A stretch of 64,000 bases of DNA from Cesiribacter sp. SM1 (GCF_020178975.1 NZ_JAHXBU010000047.1:124001-188000); one strand, 5' to 3'. Shown: positions 25,997-35,444, counted from the first letter of the stretch. Notes: generated by a model not told the origin, from the sequence alone. Program-made: numbers and translations.

Positions 25997-28426
25997 TTAA
26001 AAATTATATTTAACAGAAACGACAAAGTTCCTGCCAGGTTCATCGGCAAAATAACGCAGGCGGTTAGTATAGTCGCGGTAGGAGGTGTTTAGCAGGTTGC
26101 GTACTTCAAGGCCATAGGTCAATTTGCCTTTTTCAATGCTGCCTGCAAGGTTTAGCAGGAAATATCCTTCCGGGGCAGCCATCAAGTCAAAACCATTTTC
26201 TGCTGTGGCAAATATTTCTGTATCATCTCCGGCAGACTCCAGCAGCTGGGCGGGTGTAATGACAGGCGGTGCAAGGTACTGCCTGAAGGTGTAGGATGGC
26301 TCCAGCCCGGCAGTAAAGTTACTGAACTTGCCAAGCCTGGCCTGCTTATAAGCTAATGTGTAGGCAATGCGGTTAGCAGGCAGGCCTAGAAAGCGTTCGT
26401 TGTTTTTTACATCTGTAGCATACAGGAACGAAAAGCGCAGGGCAGATTCCCATAAATTGTTGTGCTGTAAGGCAAAGCTGCCATCTACGCCTGCCAGTAA
26501 GGCATTGGTTTGGTCGTAGATGAAAAACGGAAAAGGCCCCCTGGAGATTACAGTAATACCTGCAGGCTTACTGTAAATATAGTTTTGCAGATAGTTTACG
26601 TATGCGGTAAGCTCTGCCGTGGTTCCGTTGCGCTGATAGCTGTAGGTGTTTACCCATTTGTAGCTTAACTCACTGTTGGCAGCCCGTTCGGCCTGGGAAA
26701 AAACACCAGAGACTCCTTCGTGAAAGCGCAGCAGGCCATATTCTATAACAGTTTCGTGTTTGCCGTAGCTGTACAATTCGGCCATGTTGGGTGGTCGCCA
26801 GGCCAGGCCAAGGTTAGATTGTATGGTAGACCAGTTATTCATTGGCTTAAGAAAGCCTGTGCTGGCTGTAATACTGCTGTAGTTTAATTCATGGCGGAAT
26901 ATATCCTGGTTTTGATCTCTTCCCCTCACAGAGCTCTGCTGAATGTCAAAGCGTACACCCAGGTCGAAAATGGTTTCTCCTGCCTGAATTGATTCTGCCA
27001 GGTAGGCGCCCAGGTTAAGGTTGTTGTAGTTGGGTAGAAAAGGCGTTGTGTTGGTGCCGGCTATATTATTATTATCCTGCAATTGTAGCTGTACACCTGC
27101 TGATCCCTTAAGGTTGCCTATGGCCGGGTGGTTCCAGTCGGCTTCGAAAGAATGGGTGAGCAATTGCAGGTTAATAGAAGGCAGCTGGTTGTTGGTTCCT
27201 CTCCTTACATCATACTCCTGCCGTTCATTTAACTGGAAGCCATACTGAAAATCCAGGCTGCTGTTATGGAAAGTATAGCTGCCATCGAGTTTCAGGAGGT
27301 GGTGTAGTACCTCCTGGTTAGGTGTATTTATGTTATAGGAGAAGCCGCTGGTGTAGGCAGGTGGTTCGTTGTTAATGGCAAAAGCTAAGTCGTTTAAACT
27401 TCCCACCACGGAACCTCTGAGGATGCCCAGTTTTTGCTGAAAGTAACTGTAGTGTGCCCTAAGGTCAAGCTGCCGTCTGTGGTAAAGTGCGCCTGCAGAA
27501 AAGCTAAGTTCCCTGGCACCTGTATTGGTAAGGTTATAATCAGGGGTGTGTAAATCGCCCTGAAACAGGCCGGAAGCCTGGGCAAGCCAGGCAAAGTTAG
27601 AGTAGCCTTCCTGCAGCAGCAACGTACCCCCGGCGGCACGTCCGTTGGATTGCAGCCTTAGTCCGGCCCTCCCACTCAGCGGAGCTGTTAATTGAGGCTG
27701 TGGCGGGTTAACTACAATTACCCCACCTAAGGCACCAGGGCCATATTTTACCGAGGCGGCACCTTTAATAAGGCTTATGTTGCTGACCTGCGAGGGGTCT
27801 ATTTCGGGGGCATGTTCGGCACCCCAGTTCTGGCTCTCGTGCCGTATACCGTTGTTGATGATGAGAATGCGGCTGCTGTGCAGACCATGAATTACCGGTT
27901 TCACCACATTCTGGCCGGTGCTGAGGGTAGTTACACCAGAGAGTCTGCTTAGCAGGTTGCCCAGGCGCTCGCCCTGGCTGTTCTCCAGCTCTTCGGGGCC
28001 TATGGTGGTAGCTGTTACCGATGCCATACCGCTCTCCATTTGCCTGCCTTCCACTACAATGCTTTCCAGCTGCGCTTCTTCGGGCGAGAGGTAAATTACG
28101 GGATCGTTGTGGTAAAGATCGTGGTGATGGGTAACTGGCTTGTAGCCAACAAAAGAAACCACCAGGTCAAATTCATCGTCGCAGAGGTTGTGGAGGTGAA
28201 ACACACCCTCATCATCGGCGATAGTGCCAACGCTTGACCCCTTTAGCTGCACAGTTGCAAAGGGTAGGGGCTCCTGGGTGAGCTGGTCTACCACCCGTCC
28301 GGCCATATCGCAGCTGCAGTCAGTAATACATTTTGGCTTTTGCTGCTGGGCAGCCAGTGGAAGTGCTGCTAAAACCAGGAGAATAAACCCCAGCATGCTT
28401 ACAAAAAGTCTGTTCTTTTTAAACAT
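25997..28426 (-). CDS. TonB-dependent receptor (ZnuD-like)
   Basis: Taken from the ATG at 28426, which gives a clean signal peptide (MFKKNRLFVSMLGFILLVLA...) and 809 residues; an upstream ATG at 28486 would add 20 unlikely residues. A carboxypeptidase-regulatory domain follows (about residues 35-115) with a His-rich loop, VTHHHDLYHND, and cysteines CITDCSC. The plug domain (about 130-225) contains VKPVIHGLHSSRILIINNG and GPGALGGVIVVNP. The barrel ends with FVVSVKYNF, an outer-membrane terminal aromatic. The His-rich segment, the Fur-type regulator gene behind and the operator in front suggest zinc or another transition metal uptake. Confidence 0.87.
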   Translation of the reverse strand: MFKKNRLFVSMLGFILLVLAALPLAAQQQKPKCITDCSCDMAGRVVDQLTQEPLPFATVQLKGSSVGTIADDEGVFHLHNLCDDEFDLVVSFVGYKPVTHHHDLYHNDPVIYLSPEEAQLESIVVEGRQMESGMASVTATTIGPEELENSQGERLGNLLSRLSGVTTLSTGQNVVKPVIHGLHSSRILIINNGIRHESQNWGAEHAPEIDPSQVSNISLIKGAASVKYGPGALGGVIVVNPPQPQLTAPLSGRAGLRLQSNGRAAGGTLLLQEGYSNFAWLAQASGLFQGDLHTPDYNLTNTGARELSFSAGALYHRRQLDLRAHYSYFQQKLGILRGSVVGSLNDLAFAINNEPPAYTSGFSYNINTPNQEVLHHLLKLDGSYTFHNSSLDFQYGFQLNERQEYDVRRGTNNQLPSINLQLLTHSFEADWNHPAIGNLKGSAGVQLQLQDNNNIAGTNTTPFLPNYNNLNLGAYLAESIQAGETIFDLGVRFDIQQSSVRGRDQNQDIFRHELNYSSITASTGFLKPMNNWSTIQSNLGLAWRPPNMAELYSYGKHETVIEYGLLRFHEGVSGVFSQAERAANSELSYKWVNTYSYQRNGTTAELTAYVNYLQNYIYSKPAGITVISRGPFPFFIYDQTNALLAGVDGSFALQHNNLWESALRFSFLYATDVKNNERFLGLPANRIAYTLAYKQARLGKFSNFTAGLEPSYTFRQYLAPPVITPAQLLESAGDDTEIFATAENGFDLMAAPEGYFLLNLAGSIEKGKLTYGLEVRNLLNTSYRDYTNRLRYFADEPGRNFVVSVKYNF

Positions 28427-28558
28427 CCAGCTGATGGTGGTGCCTATGTATTCTTTCAAATCAGTGAAAAGCTTAGATAACAGCAATGCAGTGCCAGCAA
28501 TCCTCTTTTACTTAAAAATAAAGTCGGCGCTTCAAAGGTAATGAAAACCGATACATTA

Positions 28559-28575
28559 TTGCAACATTAGTGCAA
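28559..28575 (-). promoter_or_regulatory. Candidate Fur-family operator, site 2
   Basis: TTGCAACATTAGTGCAA, TTGCA-N7-TGCAA, extended to ATTGCA...TGCAAT. It lies 132 bases before the TonB receptor start (28426), between that gene and the Fur-family gene. Twelve of 17 positions match site 1, including every arm base. Confidence 0.55.
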
Positions 28576-28653
28576 TTACAATTAAGGAACGTTTAAAAGT
28601 GCCTGCCTTGTATTGATGGGCTTATTTGCTTATGATTTTTTCTGTGCCGGAAA

Positions 28654-29172
28654 CTAATTGCTGCTTATCACGCATTCGGGGCAAATCCCGTCAATCAGGA
28701 GCTTTGCATCACCAAACACATAGCCTTTTGGCAGCTTAACGTCCGGGATGGCAACTTCTGGCAAACAGAGGGTTTTTGAGCAGCTGGAGCAGCGGAAGTG
28801 TACGTGCTCATCGTGATGTTCATGTTCTGAACAGCCGGTTCTGCAAAGGGCAAAGCGGGTTGTGCCGGAGTCGTCGAGTACCTTGTGTAATAAGCCGCTT
28901 GCCTCGAAGGAGCGCAAAATGCGGTAGAGCGTTATTCTGTCGAACTGGGAGGGAAGCATCTTTTCAAGCTCTGCCTGGGTGAGGGCCGTATCATGCTCGC
29001 GAAAGAGTTGTAGCACCTCTCCTCTCTGTTTGGTATAGCGCAGGCCTGTGCCGCGTAACATGTCTTTTAATGGGGCTTCTTCCACACCTAATGATTCTTC
29101 TATTTCAAAAATACTAAAGAGTACAGGTATTTCCATCATTTTTGACAAAAAGCACGTTTTACTATCTTGCAC
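28654..29172 (-). CDS. Fur-family metalloregulator
   Basis: Up to 172 residues. The core begins at MLRGTGLRYTKQRGEVLQ (ATG at 29061, giving 135 residues, the usual Fur length), so the upstream ATGs may be an extension. A winged helix spans YTKQRGEVLQLFREHDTALT to RITLYRILRSFEASGLLHKV. The metal-binding part has CSEHEHHDEHVHFRCSSCSK and a terminal GICPECV with two CxxC pairs, giving structural zinc plus a His-rich sensing site. It lies upstream of the TonB receptor on the same strand and probably controls it via the TTGCA-N7-TGCAA sites. Zinc (Zur-like) is my preferred ligand, by inference. Confidence 0.88.
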   Translation of the reverse strand: MQDSKTCFLSKMMEIPVLFSIFEIEESLGVEEAPLKDMLRGTGLRYTKQRGEVLQLFREHDTALTQAELEKMLPSQFDRITLYRILRSFEASGLLHKVLDDSGTTRFALCRTGCSEHEHHDEHVHFRCSSCSKTLCLPEVAIPDVKLPKGYVFGDAKLLIDGICPECVISSN

Positions 29173-29254
29173 ACCTGTATTTAACCTTAACAGCTATAAC
29201 ACCGGCAAATGTTTCTTGTTGAGCAAAGCTGGTACTTGTTTAACCATTCTTTCT

Positions 29255-30265
29255 ATGAAACAACCTTCTGTTGCAAATTTACCGGTTTTTGACCTGCATT
29301 GCGATTTGCTGGCTTACCTGCGCGAAGTACCCCATGCAGACCCTGCTGGTACTGAAGATATGGGTGCTACCATTCCCTACCTGCAAAGGGGAGGTGTTAA
29401 GCTGCAGGTAATGGCAATTTATTCAGATGTACGGAAGGGCAGTGTGCAAAAGGCCTGGGACCAGGCGCAGCTGTATTGCCGCCTTATGCAGGATTATGCC
29501 GATTACCTGCTGCCTGTGACCCGCCGGGAGCACCTGCAGCAGCTGGCTACGGGCAGTAAAATAGGAACCATTGTGGCTATTGAAAATGCTGCAGGCCTGT
29601 GCGAAGAGGATGAGCCTCTTGATAAAACTTTTGAAAGGCTGGAGTCTATAGCAGCAAAGGTAGAGCGTATCTTTTACATTGGTATTACCCACCATACAGA
29701 AAACCGCTTTGGCGGTGGCAACTACAGCGAGGCAGGTTTAAAGGATGACGGTAAAGTACTGCTCGAGTATCTTTCCGGTAAAAATATAGCCATAGACCTG
29801 GCCCACACCAGCGACGCGCTTGCCGAAGGTATCTTTAATTACACAGCGCAGCGCAACCTTAAGGTGCCACTGATAGCCAGCCACTCTAACTTCAGAAAGG
29901 TGTGGGAGCACAGGCGCAACCTGCCCGAAGAGTTTGTGCAGGAGCTCATAAAACGTCAAGGGCTTATCGGTATTAACTTTTTGCGTGCCTATGTGCATGA
30001 AGAAGATCCGCAGGCGCTGCAGGCGCATATTATGTATGGTTTGGAGCAGGGGGCCGAAGACCTGCTGAGCTTTGGTGCAGACTTTTTCTATACCAGGGAT
30101 ATGCCGGATAAAAGCCGTATTCCTTTTTACTTCCAGGAGCATGAAAATGCAGGCAGGTACCCGCAGATATTACAGCAGCTGGCAGAGAAGGGTTTAAGCA
30201 TGGAGCAGTTGCGAAAGCTTAGTTACGGAAACGCCTATCGCTTTCTTGATGATTTGATGGCCTGA
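29255..30265 (+). CDS. Membrane dipeptidase (renal dipeptidase family, M19)
   Basis: Taken from ATG 29255 (336 residues); an upstream extension would overlap the divergent Fur gene. M19 zinc ligands are visible: VFDLHCDLLAYL (HxD) near residue 12, IVAIENAAGL (Glu) near 104, and GITHHTENRFGG. IASHSNFRKVWEHRRNL completes the site. The family hydrolyses dipeptides. No lipobox or signal peptide is seen from this start, so it is probably cytoplasmic. Gene divergent from fur; a terminator follows the heptamer repeat downstream. Confidence 0.9.
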   Translation: MKQPSVANLPVFDLHCDLLAYLREVPHADPAGTEDMGATIPYLQRGGVKLQVMAIYSDVRKGSVQKAWDQAQLYCRLMQDYADYLLPVTRREHLQQLATGSKIGTIVAIENAAGLCEEDEPLDKTFERLESIAAKVERIFYIGITHHTENRFGGGNYSEAGLKDDGKVLLEYLSGKNIAIDLAHTSDALAEGIFNYTAQRNLKVPLIASHSNFRKVWEHRRNLPEEFVQELIKRQGLIGINFLRAYVHEEDPQALQAHIMYGLEQGAEDLLSFGADFFYTRDMPDKSRIPFYFQEHENAGRYPQILQQLAEKGLSMEQLRKLSYGNAYRFLDDLMA

Positions 30266-30282
30266 TGAAAATTTGTAGTAAA

Positions 30283-30321
30283 GGAATCAGGAATCAGGAA
30301 TCAGGAATCAGGAATCAGGAA
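30283..30321. repeat. Heptamer tandem repeat (GGAATCA)n
   Basis: Five perfect copies of GGAATCA plus a partial sixth (GGAA), in the 3' region of the dipeptidase gene. The unit is 7 bases long, so slippage would shift any frame; it is in non-coding DNA here. Confidence 0.9.
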
Positions 30322-30342
30322 ATTTTATTATAAGAACTAAGC

Positions 30343-30377
30343 AAAGAAGCCGCCCCTGTATTGGAGCGGCTTCTTTT
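30343..30377. terminator. Bidirectional terminator between dipeptidase and zinc-ribbon protein genes
   Basis: Perfect 11-base stem AAAGAAGCCGC / GCGGCTTCTTT with a 12-base loop. It can end both converging transcripts. Confidence 0.8.
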
Positions 30378-30412
30378 GATTGGCCGAAGTGAGATAAGGT
30401 GCAAAGAGTGTT

Positions 30413-31174
30413 TTATGCTCCGGCAATGCGATGCTGCGGATTTGTAACCAATCTTGGTGCTACTTCTTCCTCCAGTCTGGCTACTTTAAAAACTTTTCTG
30501 GATCTGTGGTCGCAATAGGCACAGCAGTAGTGTTTTACCAGTTCTCCCTCGGTGCTGGTGGTTGGGGCCAGAACCAGCTCTTCGCGTTTCACTTTAAAGG
30601 TTTGGTAGTTACACTCGGGGCACTGCAGTGCGTGCAGGTGACCATCGTACTTTTCTATGCGGGTAAAGCCTGTGGCTTCGTCTAACCATACGTCATAGTC
30701 AATTGCATGCAAGTTTTCTTCTGCCTGCATACCCGGCTCCAGGTGCACATCTTCTTCTTCCTCGCTAAGCAGCTTCATTAAGTTGCCGTTGCTTGGGTTT
30801 ATGCGTGGAGAGTAACGCAGTTCCTTTAAACGTTTTTCAATGTAAAAGGGGTAGTAGAATTTAAGCAGGTTCTGTACAATCACACCCAGAATTATGCCGA
30901 ACATAATGCTAACAAAGATGCGGGTGAAAATCCACAGGGGTTCTGCTTCAAGTGCAATGGTGTTGGCATAAACTGCCGCCGCTGCAATTAGTGCAAGTGC
31001 GCTGTACCATAGCATATCAATCTCATTGCGAATGATAAAGTCATACTTATCTTTCTTTTCCTTTTGAGTTGATAAACGTACTATATAGTACAGCAAAATA
31101 GCCAGTCCGGTGCCGCCTGCAGCCAGGGCCACATAAGGACCAGCTTGATACCAGGTTTGTAATGCTGTTTCCAT
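30413..31174 (-). CDS. Membrane protein with C-terminal zinc ribbon, unrecognised
   Basis: A 253-residue protein. Three or so hydrophobic segments occupy about residues 12-34, 55-74 and 80-105, followed by an acidic stretch (LLSEEEEDVHLEPGMQ). The C-terminal part (about 180-225) holds CPECNYQTF and HYCCAYCDHRS, a Cys4 zinc-ribbon pattern. I do not know the family. A zinc ribbon on the cytoplasmic tail suggests a regulator or nucleic-acid- or protein-binding role, but this is speculation. Terminated by the stem at 30343. Confidence 0.7.
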   Translation of the reverse strand: METALQTWYQAGPYVALAAGGTGLAILLYYIVRLSTQKEKKDKYDFIIRNEIDMLWYSALALIAAAAVYANTIALEAEPLWIFTRIFVSIMFGIILGVIVQNLLKFYYPFYIEKRLKELRYSPRINPSNGNLMKLLSEEEEDVHLEPGMQAEENLHAIDYDVWLDEATGFTRIEKYDGHLHALQCPECNYQTFKVKREELVLAPTTSTEGELVKHYCCAYCDHRSRKVFKVARLEEEVAPRLVTNPQHRIAGA

Positions 31175-31404
31175 TTTTATATGAATTTTGGTTTAAGTTC
31201 CGGTTTATATAGAGGAGATCTTCTCTTACCTGTTGAAATAATACACAGGTGCTTTTTTGTATGTATATACCGGAATTAATAAAAAGGTAACCGCTGATAT
31301 GCAAAATATTTTGCATTTATATCGTGTGATGTAAAAATTATCTAAGGAGGCTCCCCTGTTGGTGTATGTAAGGAATGGGGATGTTTTGTCAGTGTTTAAA
31401 CAAA

Positions 31405-31430
31405 AAAAGCTATCCCTAAGGATAGCTTTT
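31405..31430 (-). terminator. Terminator after the DPP-IV gene
   Basis: Eleven-base perfect stem AAAAGCTATCC / GGATAGCTTTT with a 4-base loop. On the minus strand it is followed by a T-rich tract. Confidence 0.85.
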
Positions 31431-31452
31431 ACAACAGAATGGGCTGGCCCTG

Positions 31453-33687
31453 TTAAAGATTGTTTTTCACATAGTCAGTCATCATCTGAAATAAATGTAG
31501 GCTGGTGTTGCCTCCCCTGATGCTGTGTGCCCTGTTAGGATAGTAAAACGACTGGAACTGCTTGCCTGACTCTATAAGCACATCCTGCAGGGCAACTGCA
31601 TTCTGAAAATGCACATTGTCGTCGCCGGTACCATGAATCAGCAGAAAGTTCCCTTTTAACTTATCGGCATGTGTGATCGGAGAGTAGGCATCGTAGCCTT
31701 CAGGATTCTCCTGCGGGGTTTTTAAATAACGTTCGGTATAAATGGTGTCATAGAAGCGCCAGTTTGTAACAGGGGCAACTGCTATGCCTGTTTTAAATAC
31801 ATCGTTACCAATGAAAGTTGCCAGCGACGACATATAGCCACCATAACTCCAACCCCAGATGCCAATGCGGCTATCATCTACATAAGGCAGGGTAGCCAGG
31901 TATTTGGCTGCTGCTATCTGGTCTTCTACCTCCAGCTTACCCATCTGGCCATAGGTAAGGTGCTTAAAGTCTCTGCCGCGGGCGCCGGTTCCGCGGTTGT
32001 CTACCGAGACTACCAGGTAACCCTGGTCGGCCATATAGCTGTGCCATGCTTCGCGAAGGGTGCTGAAGTTATTTAAAACAGTCTGGCTTCCCGGACCGCC
32101 ATACACATACATCAGCACGGGGTACTGTTTGGTGGCATCGAAATTGGAGGGGCGTATCATGTAGCCATTCAGTTGGGTGCCTTCTTCTGTCTGGAAGTTA
32201 AAGAACTCCTTGGTATTCAGGTTAATGGCGTTAAGGCGCTGGCGCAGGCGTTCATTATCTTCCAGAATCTTAACCAGTTCGCCCTGTGGTGCACGGTGCA
32301 GCGATACAGTAAGTGGTTCTGTTGCAGAAGAATGGTACTGGATATAATAGCTAAAGTCGGGGCTCATGCTGATGTCTACCACGCCGGCCTCATTGCTTAG
32401 CTTGGTTTTATTTTTGCCCTTAAGGCTGATGCTGTAGAACTGGCGCTCCAGGGGAGAATCTTCAGAAGAAATAAAATATACCAGCTTCTTTTTCTCATCA
32501 ACACCTACCAGGTCTGTTACTTCCCAGTTGCCGGTGGTAATCTGCCGGATCAGCTCACCATTCATTTTGTGGTGGTATATATGCTTGTAGCCATCCTGCT
32601 CACTGGTGCGCACAAAACCTTTGCCGTCCTTCAGGTACTTCAGATTATCGTTATAGCCCAGGTCTACGTAGGTAGCTGCTTTTTCTGAAATGATTACCGT
32701 AGCATTGCCAGTAGCAGCATCGGCATGAAGCAGCTCCAGCTGGTTTTGCAGGCGGTTCATGCGAATAAAGGCCAGCAGATCGGGGTTGGCAGTCCAGTAA
32801 ATGCGGGGCAGGTAAATGTCTTTCTCCTCACCGGTCTGTACCTGCACAGTTTTTTTGTCGGGCAGGTTGTACACCAGTATGTTTACTTCTGAGTTCTTTT
32901 CACCCGCCTTTGGGTATTTGAACTTATAATCCTGGGGGTAGAGCTGGCCCTGGCGCACATCTGTCCAGAGCTGCATGTTGTACTCAGGCACTTGGCTTTC
33001 GTCGAAGCGGTAAAAAGCTATTTTGCGGCTGTCGGGCGACCAGAAAAAGCCTTTCGCAAAAGAAAACTCCTCTTCGTATACCCAATCGGCACCGCCGTAG
33101 ATAATTTCGTTAAAGCGGCCATCGGTGGTAACAGCCACCTCCTGCATATCGGAAAGCTCTTTGTAATAAAGGTTGTTGTTGCGTACATAGGCTACTTTGC
33201 TGCCATCAGGTGAGAAGGTAGCATACATTTGCTTATCGCCGCTTGCCAGGGGCTTCAGGTCACCGGTGGTAAGGTCGTAAATGTAATAGTAAGCCTTGGT
33301 AGAGTGGCGGTAAATGCCTTCCTCTTCGGTAGCAAGCAGTGCCTTGGTTTCATCGGCGCTAAGGCTGTAATCAGAAAAGCGGAAGGTGCCATTCTGGCCG
33401 CTGGCGGCAAGCTTGCTGCCATCTACCAGTGTGGCTACCGGTTCGCCGGTAGTAATATCATATTTTACCACATCCTGGGTGTTGGTCTGCGGGTTTGGGC
33501 GCAGGGAGGTGTAGTAGCGGCCGTCTTTCATCCAGTTAATGCCTCGTACGCTTTGCTGGCTAAAAACATTACGCTCAAAGAGGTCCTCCAATGATGGTGA
33601 TTTTTTCTGCTGTGCATAAGCTGCCGCTGATACCATCATCAGCAGTAAAAGCAGGCCTGTTAAGCTTTTCTCTATTTGGTTAATCAT
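31453..33687 (-). CDS. Dipeptidyl peptidase IV family protein (S9B)
   Basis: A 744-residue S9 peptidase with a signal peptide (cleaved after AYAQ, about residue 26) and a DPPIV N-terminal beta-propeller. The alpha/beta-hydrolase C-terminal domain carries the catalytic serine at about residue 614 in IWGWSYGGYMSS, the Asp near 689 in HGTGDDNVHF and the His near 721 in PNRAHSIRGG. The DW(V)YEEEF segment (ADWVYEEEFSFAKG) supplies the Glu pair that binds the substrate N terminus. DPPIV removes Xaa-Pro dipeptides from peptide N termini, here in the periplasm for peptide nutrition. Single gene with its own terminator. Confidence 0.96.
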   Translation of the reverse strand: MINQIEKSLTGLLLLLMMVSAAAYAQQKKSPSLEDLFERNVFSQQSVRGINWMKDGRYYTSLRPNPQTNTQDVVKYDITTGEPVATLVDGSKLAASGQNGTFRFSDYSLSADETKALLATEEEGIYRHSTKAYYYIYDLTTGDLKPLASGDKQMYATFSPDGSKVAYVRNNNLYYKELSDMQEVAVTTDGRFNEIIYGGADWVYEEEFSFAKGFFWSPDSRKIAFYRFDESQVPEYNMQLWTDVRQGQLYPQDYKFKYPKAGEKNSEVNILVYNLPDKKTVQVQTGEEKDIYLPRIYWTANPDLLAFIRMNRLQNQLELLHADAATGNATVIISEKAATYVDLGYNDNLKYLKDGKGFVRTSEQDGYKHIYHHKMNGELIRQITTGNWEVTDLVGVDEKKKLVYFISSEDSPLERQFYSISLKGKNKTKLSNEAGVVDISMSPDFSYYIQYHSSATEPLTVSLHRAPQGELVKILEDNERLRQRLNAINLNTKEFFNFQTEEGTQLNGYMIRPSNFDATKQYPVLMYVYGGPGSQTVLNNFSTLREAWHSYMADQGYLVVSVDNRGTGARGRDFKHLTYGQMGKLEVEDQIAAAKYLATLPYVDDSRIGIWGWSYGGYMSSLATFIGNDVFKTGIAVAPVTNWRFYDTIYTERYLKTPQENPEGYDAYSPITHADKLKGNFLLIHGTGDDNVHFQNAVALQDVLIESGKQFQSFYYPNRAHSIRGGNTSLHLFQMMTDYVKNNL

Positions 33688-33779
33688 TAGTATTGAAAAT
33701 GAAAATTATCAATTTGCGCCTAAATATAACGAAACAACCAAACCGGCAGGTATATAACTGAAAAATGCCGGCTGGTTAA

Positions 33780-34379
33780 CTATACCTTTTCACTCTTGTA
33801 CTCCTTCACTCCTTTAAAGCTCTTTCGGTGCAGTGGGGTTGGCCCCCATTCCAGCAGGGCTTTTTTATGTTCAGGGGTGGGGTAGCCCATGTTGCGTGCC
33901 CAGCCATACTGCGGGTGCTCTTCAGAAAGGGCCTCCATGAGTGCATCCCGATGGGTTTTGGCCAGCACAGAAGCTGCTGCAATAGAGGCATAGAGGCTAT
34001 CGCCTTTTACAATACACACATGCTCAATACATGGATAGGGCCTGAAGCGATTACCATCGATAAGCAGCAGTCGGGGTGTAAGTTGCAGCTGGGCAACTGC
34101 CCGGTGCATGGCCAGCAGGCTCGCCTGCAGAATGTTATGCTGGTCTATTTCGGCAGGACTGCAGCTGGCTACAGCCCAGGCCAGGGCTTCCTTTTTGATG
34201 ATAGGGGCCAGCTCCTGCCGCTGTTGCGGATTTAATTGTTTGGAGTCGTTTAAAAGGGGGTGATAAAAAGTATGCGGCAGTACCACGGCTGCTGCAACCA
34301 CCGGTCCGGCCAGGCAGCCCCTGCCGGCTTCATCACAGCCGGCCTCCGGCACTAAGGTTTGATAGTATTGACGTAGCAT
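33780..34379 (-). CDS. rnhB: Ribonuclease HII
   Basis: A 199-residue RNase HII that cleaves RNA in RNA-DNA hybrids and removes single ribonucleotides from DNA. The catalytic acidic residues are visible: AGCDEAGRGCLAGPVVAAAV with D17 and E18 near the start, LLIDGNRFRPYP (Asp) and KGDSLYASIAAASVLAKTHRD (Asp and Lys), followed by the GYPTPEHKKAL motif. Length is normal. Housekeeping; cytoplasmic. Confidence 0.96.
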   Translation of the reverse strand: MLRQYYQTLVPEAGCDEAGRGCLAGPVVAAAVVLPHTFYHPLLNDSKQLNPQQRQELAPIIKKEALAWAVASCSPAEIDQHNILQASLLAMHRAVAQLQLTPRLLLIDGNRFRPYPCIEHVCIVKGDSLYASIAAASVLAKTHRDALMEALSEEHPQYGWARNMGYPTPEHKKALLEWGPTPLHRKSFKGVKEYKSEKV

Positions 34380-34508
34380 AATCTCCTAAAAATAGGCAGA
34401 TCGCCCTTAAACACAAACCTGCTACTGGCTGCTGCAGTGGCGAAGTGGTAGAAAAAAACTGATTTTCATGTTAAATAACCCTTCAACAACTGATCAGGGG
34501 TAAAAAAG

Positions 34509-34549
34509 AGAAGCAGTCTGCATAGCATGAGCTGCTACCGACTGCTTCT
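34509..34549 (-). terminator. Terminator after the coiled-coil lipoprotein gene
   Basis: Ten-base stem AGAAGCAGTC / GACTGCTTCT with a 21-base loop, flanked by T and A runs so that it can serve the minus-strand transcript. Confidence 0.65.
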
Positions 34550-34592
34550 TTTTCAATGTTTATAAATTTTCTGGTGTGCTAAAAAGCAGGTT

Positions 34593-35231
34593 TTACTCTC
34601 TTTCCATTTCTACTGCCATTGTTACACCAGTTTCTTTTTGCAGTGCTTCCATATAATCTTCACGGGCATCTGCCAGTTTCTCATTAGCGGCTTTTAGCTT
34701 TTCAGCGGCATCTTCGTGTCTGCCGGCATCACTTCTCTGCTGTGCGGTCTGCACAGTTCTTTTGGCCTCAGCTACTTTTGCCCTGGCTTCTTTTACCTCT
34801 TTCTGGCCCTCTCTGCTTAGCTGTCCGGCAGGATTATAGGTACCGGTTTCTACATTTTTAAGGTCTGCTTCAATGCGGTACCACTTTTTCTCCATTTCCT
34901 CCAGGTTGCTGGTCAGTGATGCTTCATCGGCAGTAATGCTCTCCTCATCCAGGGTCCAGTAAGCAAGGCGCTTCTGCTCTTCGCCCATCACCCGTTGGGC
35001 TCTGGCTTCTGCCTCTGCTTCGCCTTCGGCCATAGGCTGGTCTTCTGCTGTTGCAGTATCGGCTGTTGTGGCATTAGAGGTGCGGTCTATTATCATCTCA
35101 TCATTGTCTACACCTTCTCCATTAGTACTGATGTAGCCCGGATCACCAGATTCTGGTTGGGTTCGTTCTCCATCACTACAGGCGGCCAGCATGGTTGCGG
35201 CCATAAAAATCATTATGCTTAGCTTTTTCAT
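34593..35231 (-). CDS. Coiled-coil lipoprotein, unrecognised
   Basis: Taken from the ATG at 35231, giving 212 residues, because a good signal peptide starts there (MKKLSIMIFMAATMLAACSD) with a lipobox LAAC. An upstream ATG would add 16 poor residues. The mature protein is acidic then alanine- and lysine-rich with long predicted helices (EVKEARAKVAEAKRTVQTAQ, KLKAANEKLADAREDYMEAL). It may span the periplasm or bind peptidoglycan. Family unknown. Confidence 0.72.
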   Translation of the reverse strand: MKKLSIMIFMAATMLAACSDGERTQPESGDPGYISTNGEGVDNDEMIIDRTSNATTADTATAEDQPMAEGEAEAEARAQRVMGEEQKRLAYWTLDEESITADEASLTSNLEEMEKKWYRIEADLKNVETGTYNPAGQLSREGQKEVKEARAKVAEAKRTVQTAQQRSDAGRHEDAAEKLKAANEKLADAREDYMEALQKETGVTMAVEMERE

Positions 35232-35444
35232 AATCTTAAAAAAATTAGGTTCACCAGCACCTTGTTTACAAGCCTTCAAAAGGCTTTTGGTACCGGAACG
35301 ATTGCTTTTACGTCTCTGATTATCAAACGGTTCTCAGTTGGAGAAGTTTTTTTTCAAAGCTCAACCTTTGCGCAAATTCTACGTAATAGAAATCCCCGTT
35401 ATGTTAACGGCAACCCATTTTTTAGCCTTTAGAAACTGTTTTTT

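Noticed and set aside
28427-28486. Extended TonB receptor start
   Set aside because: The 20 extra residues do not look like a signal peptide, whereas the ATG at 28426 begins a proper one.
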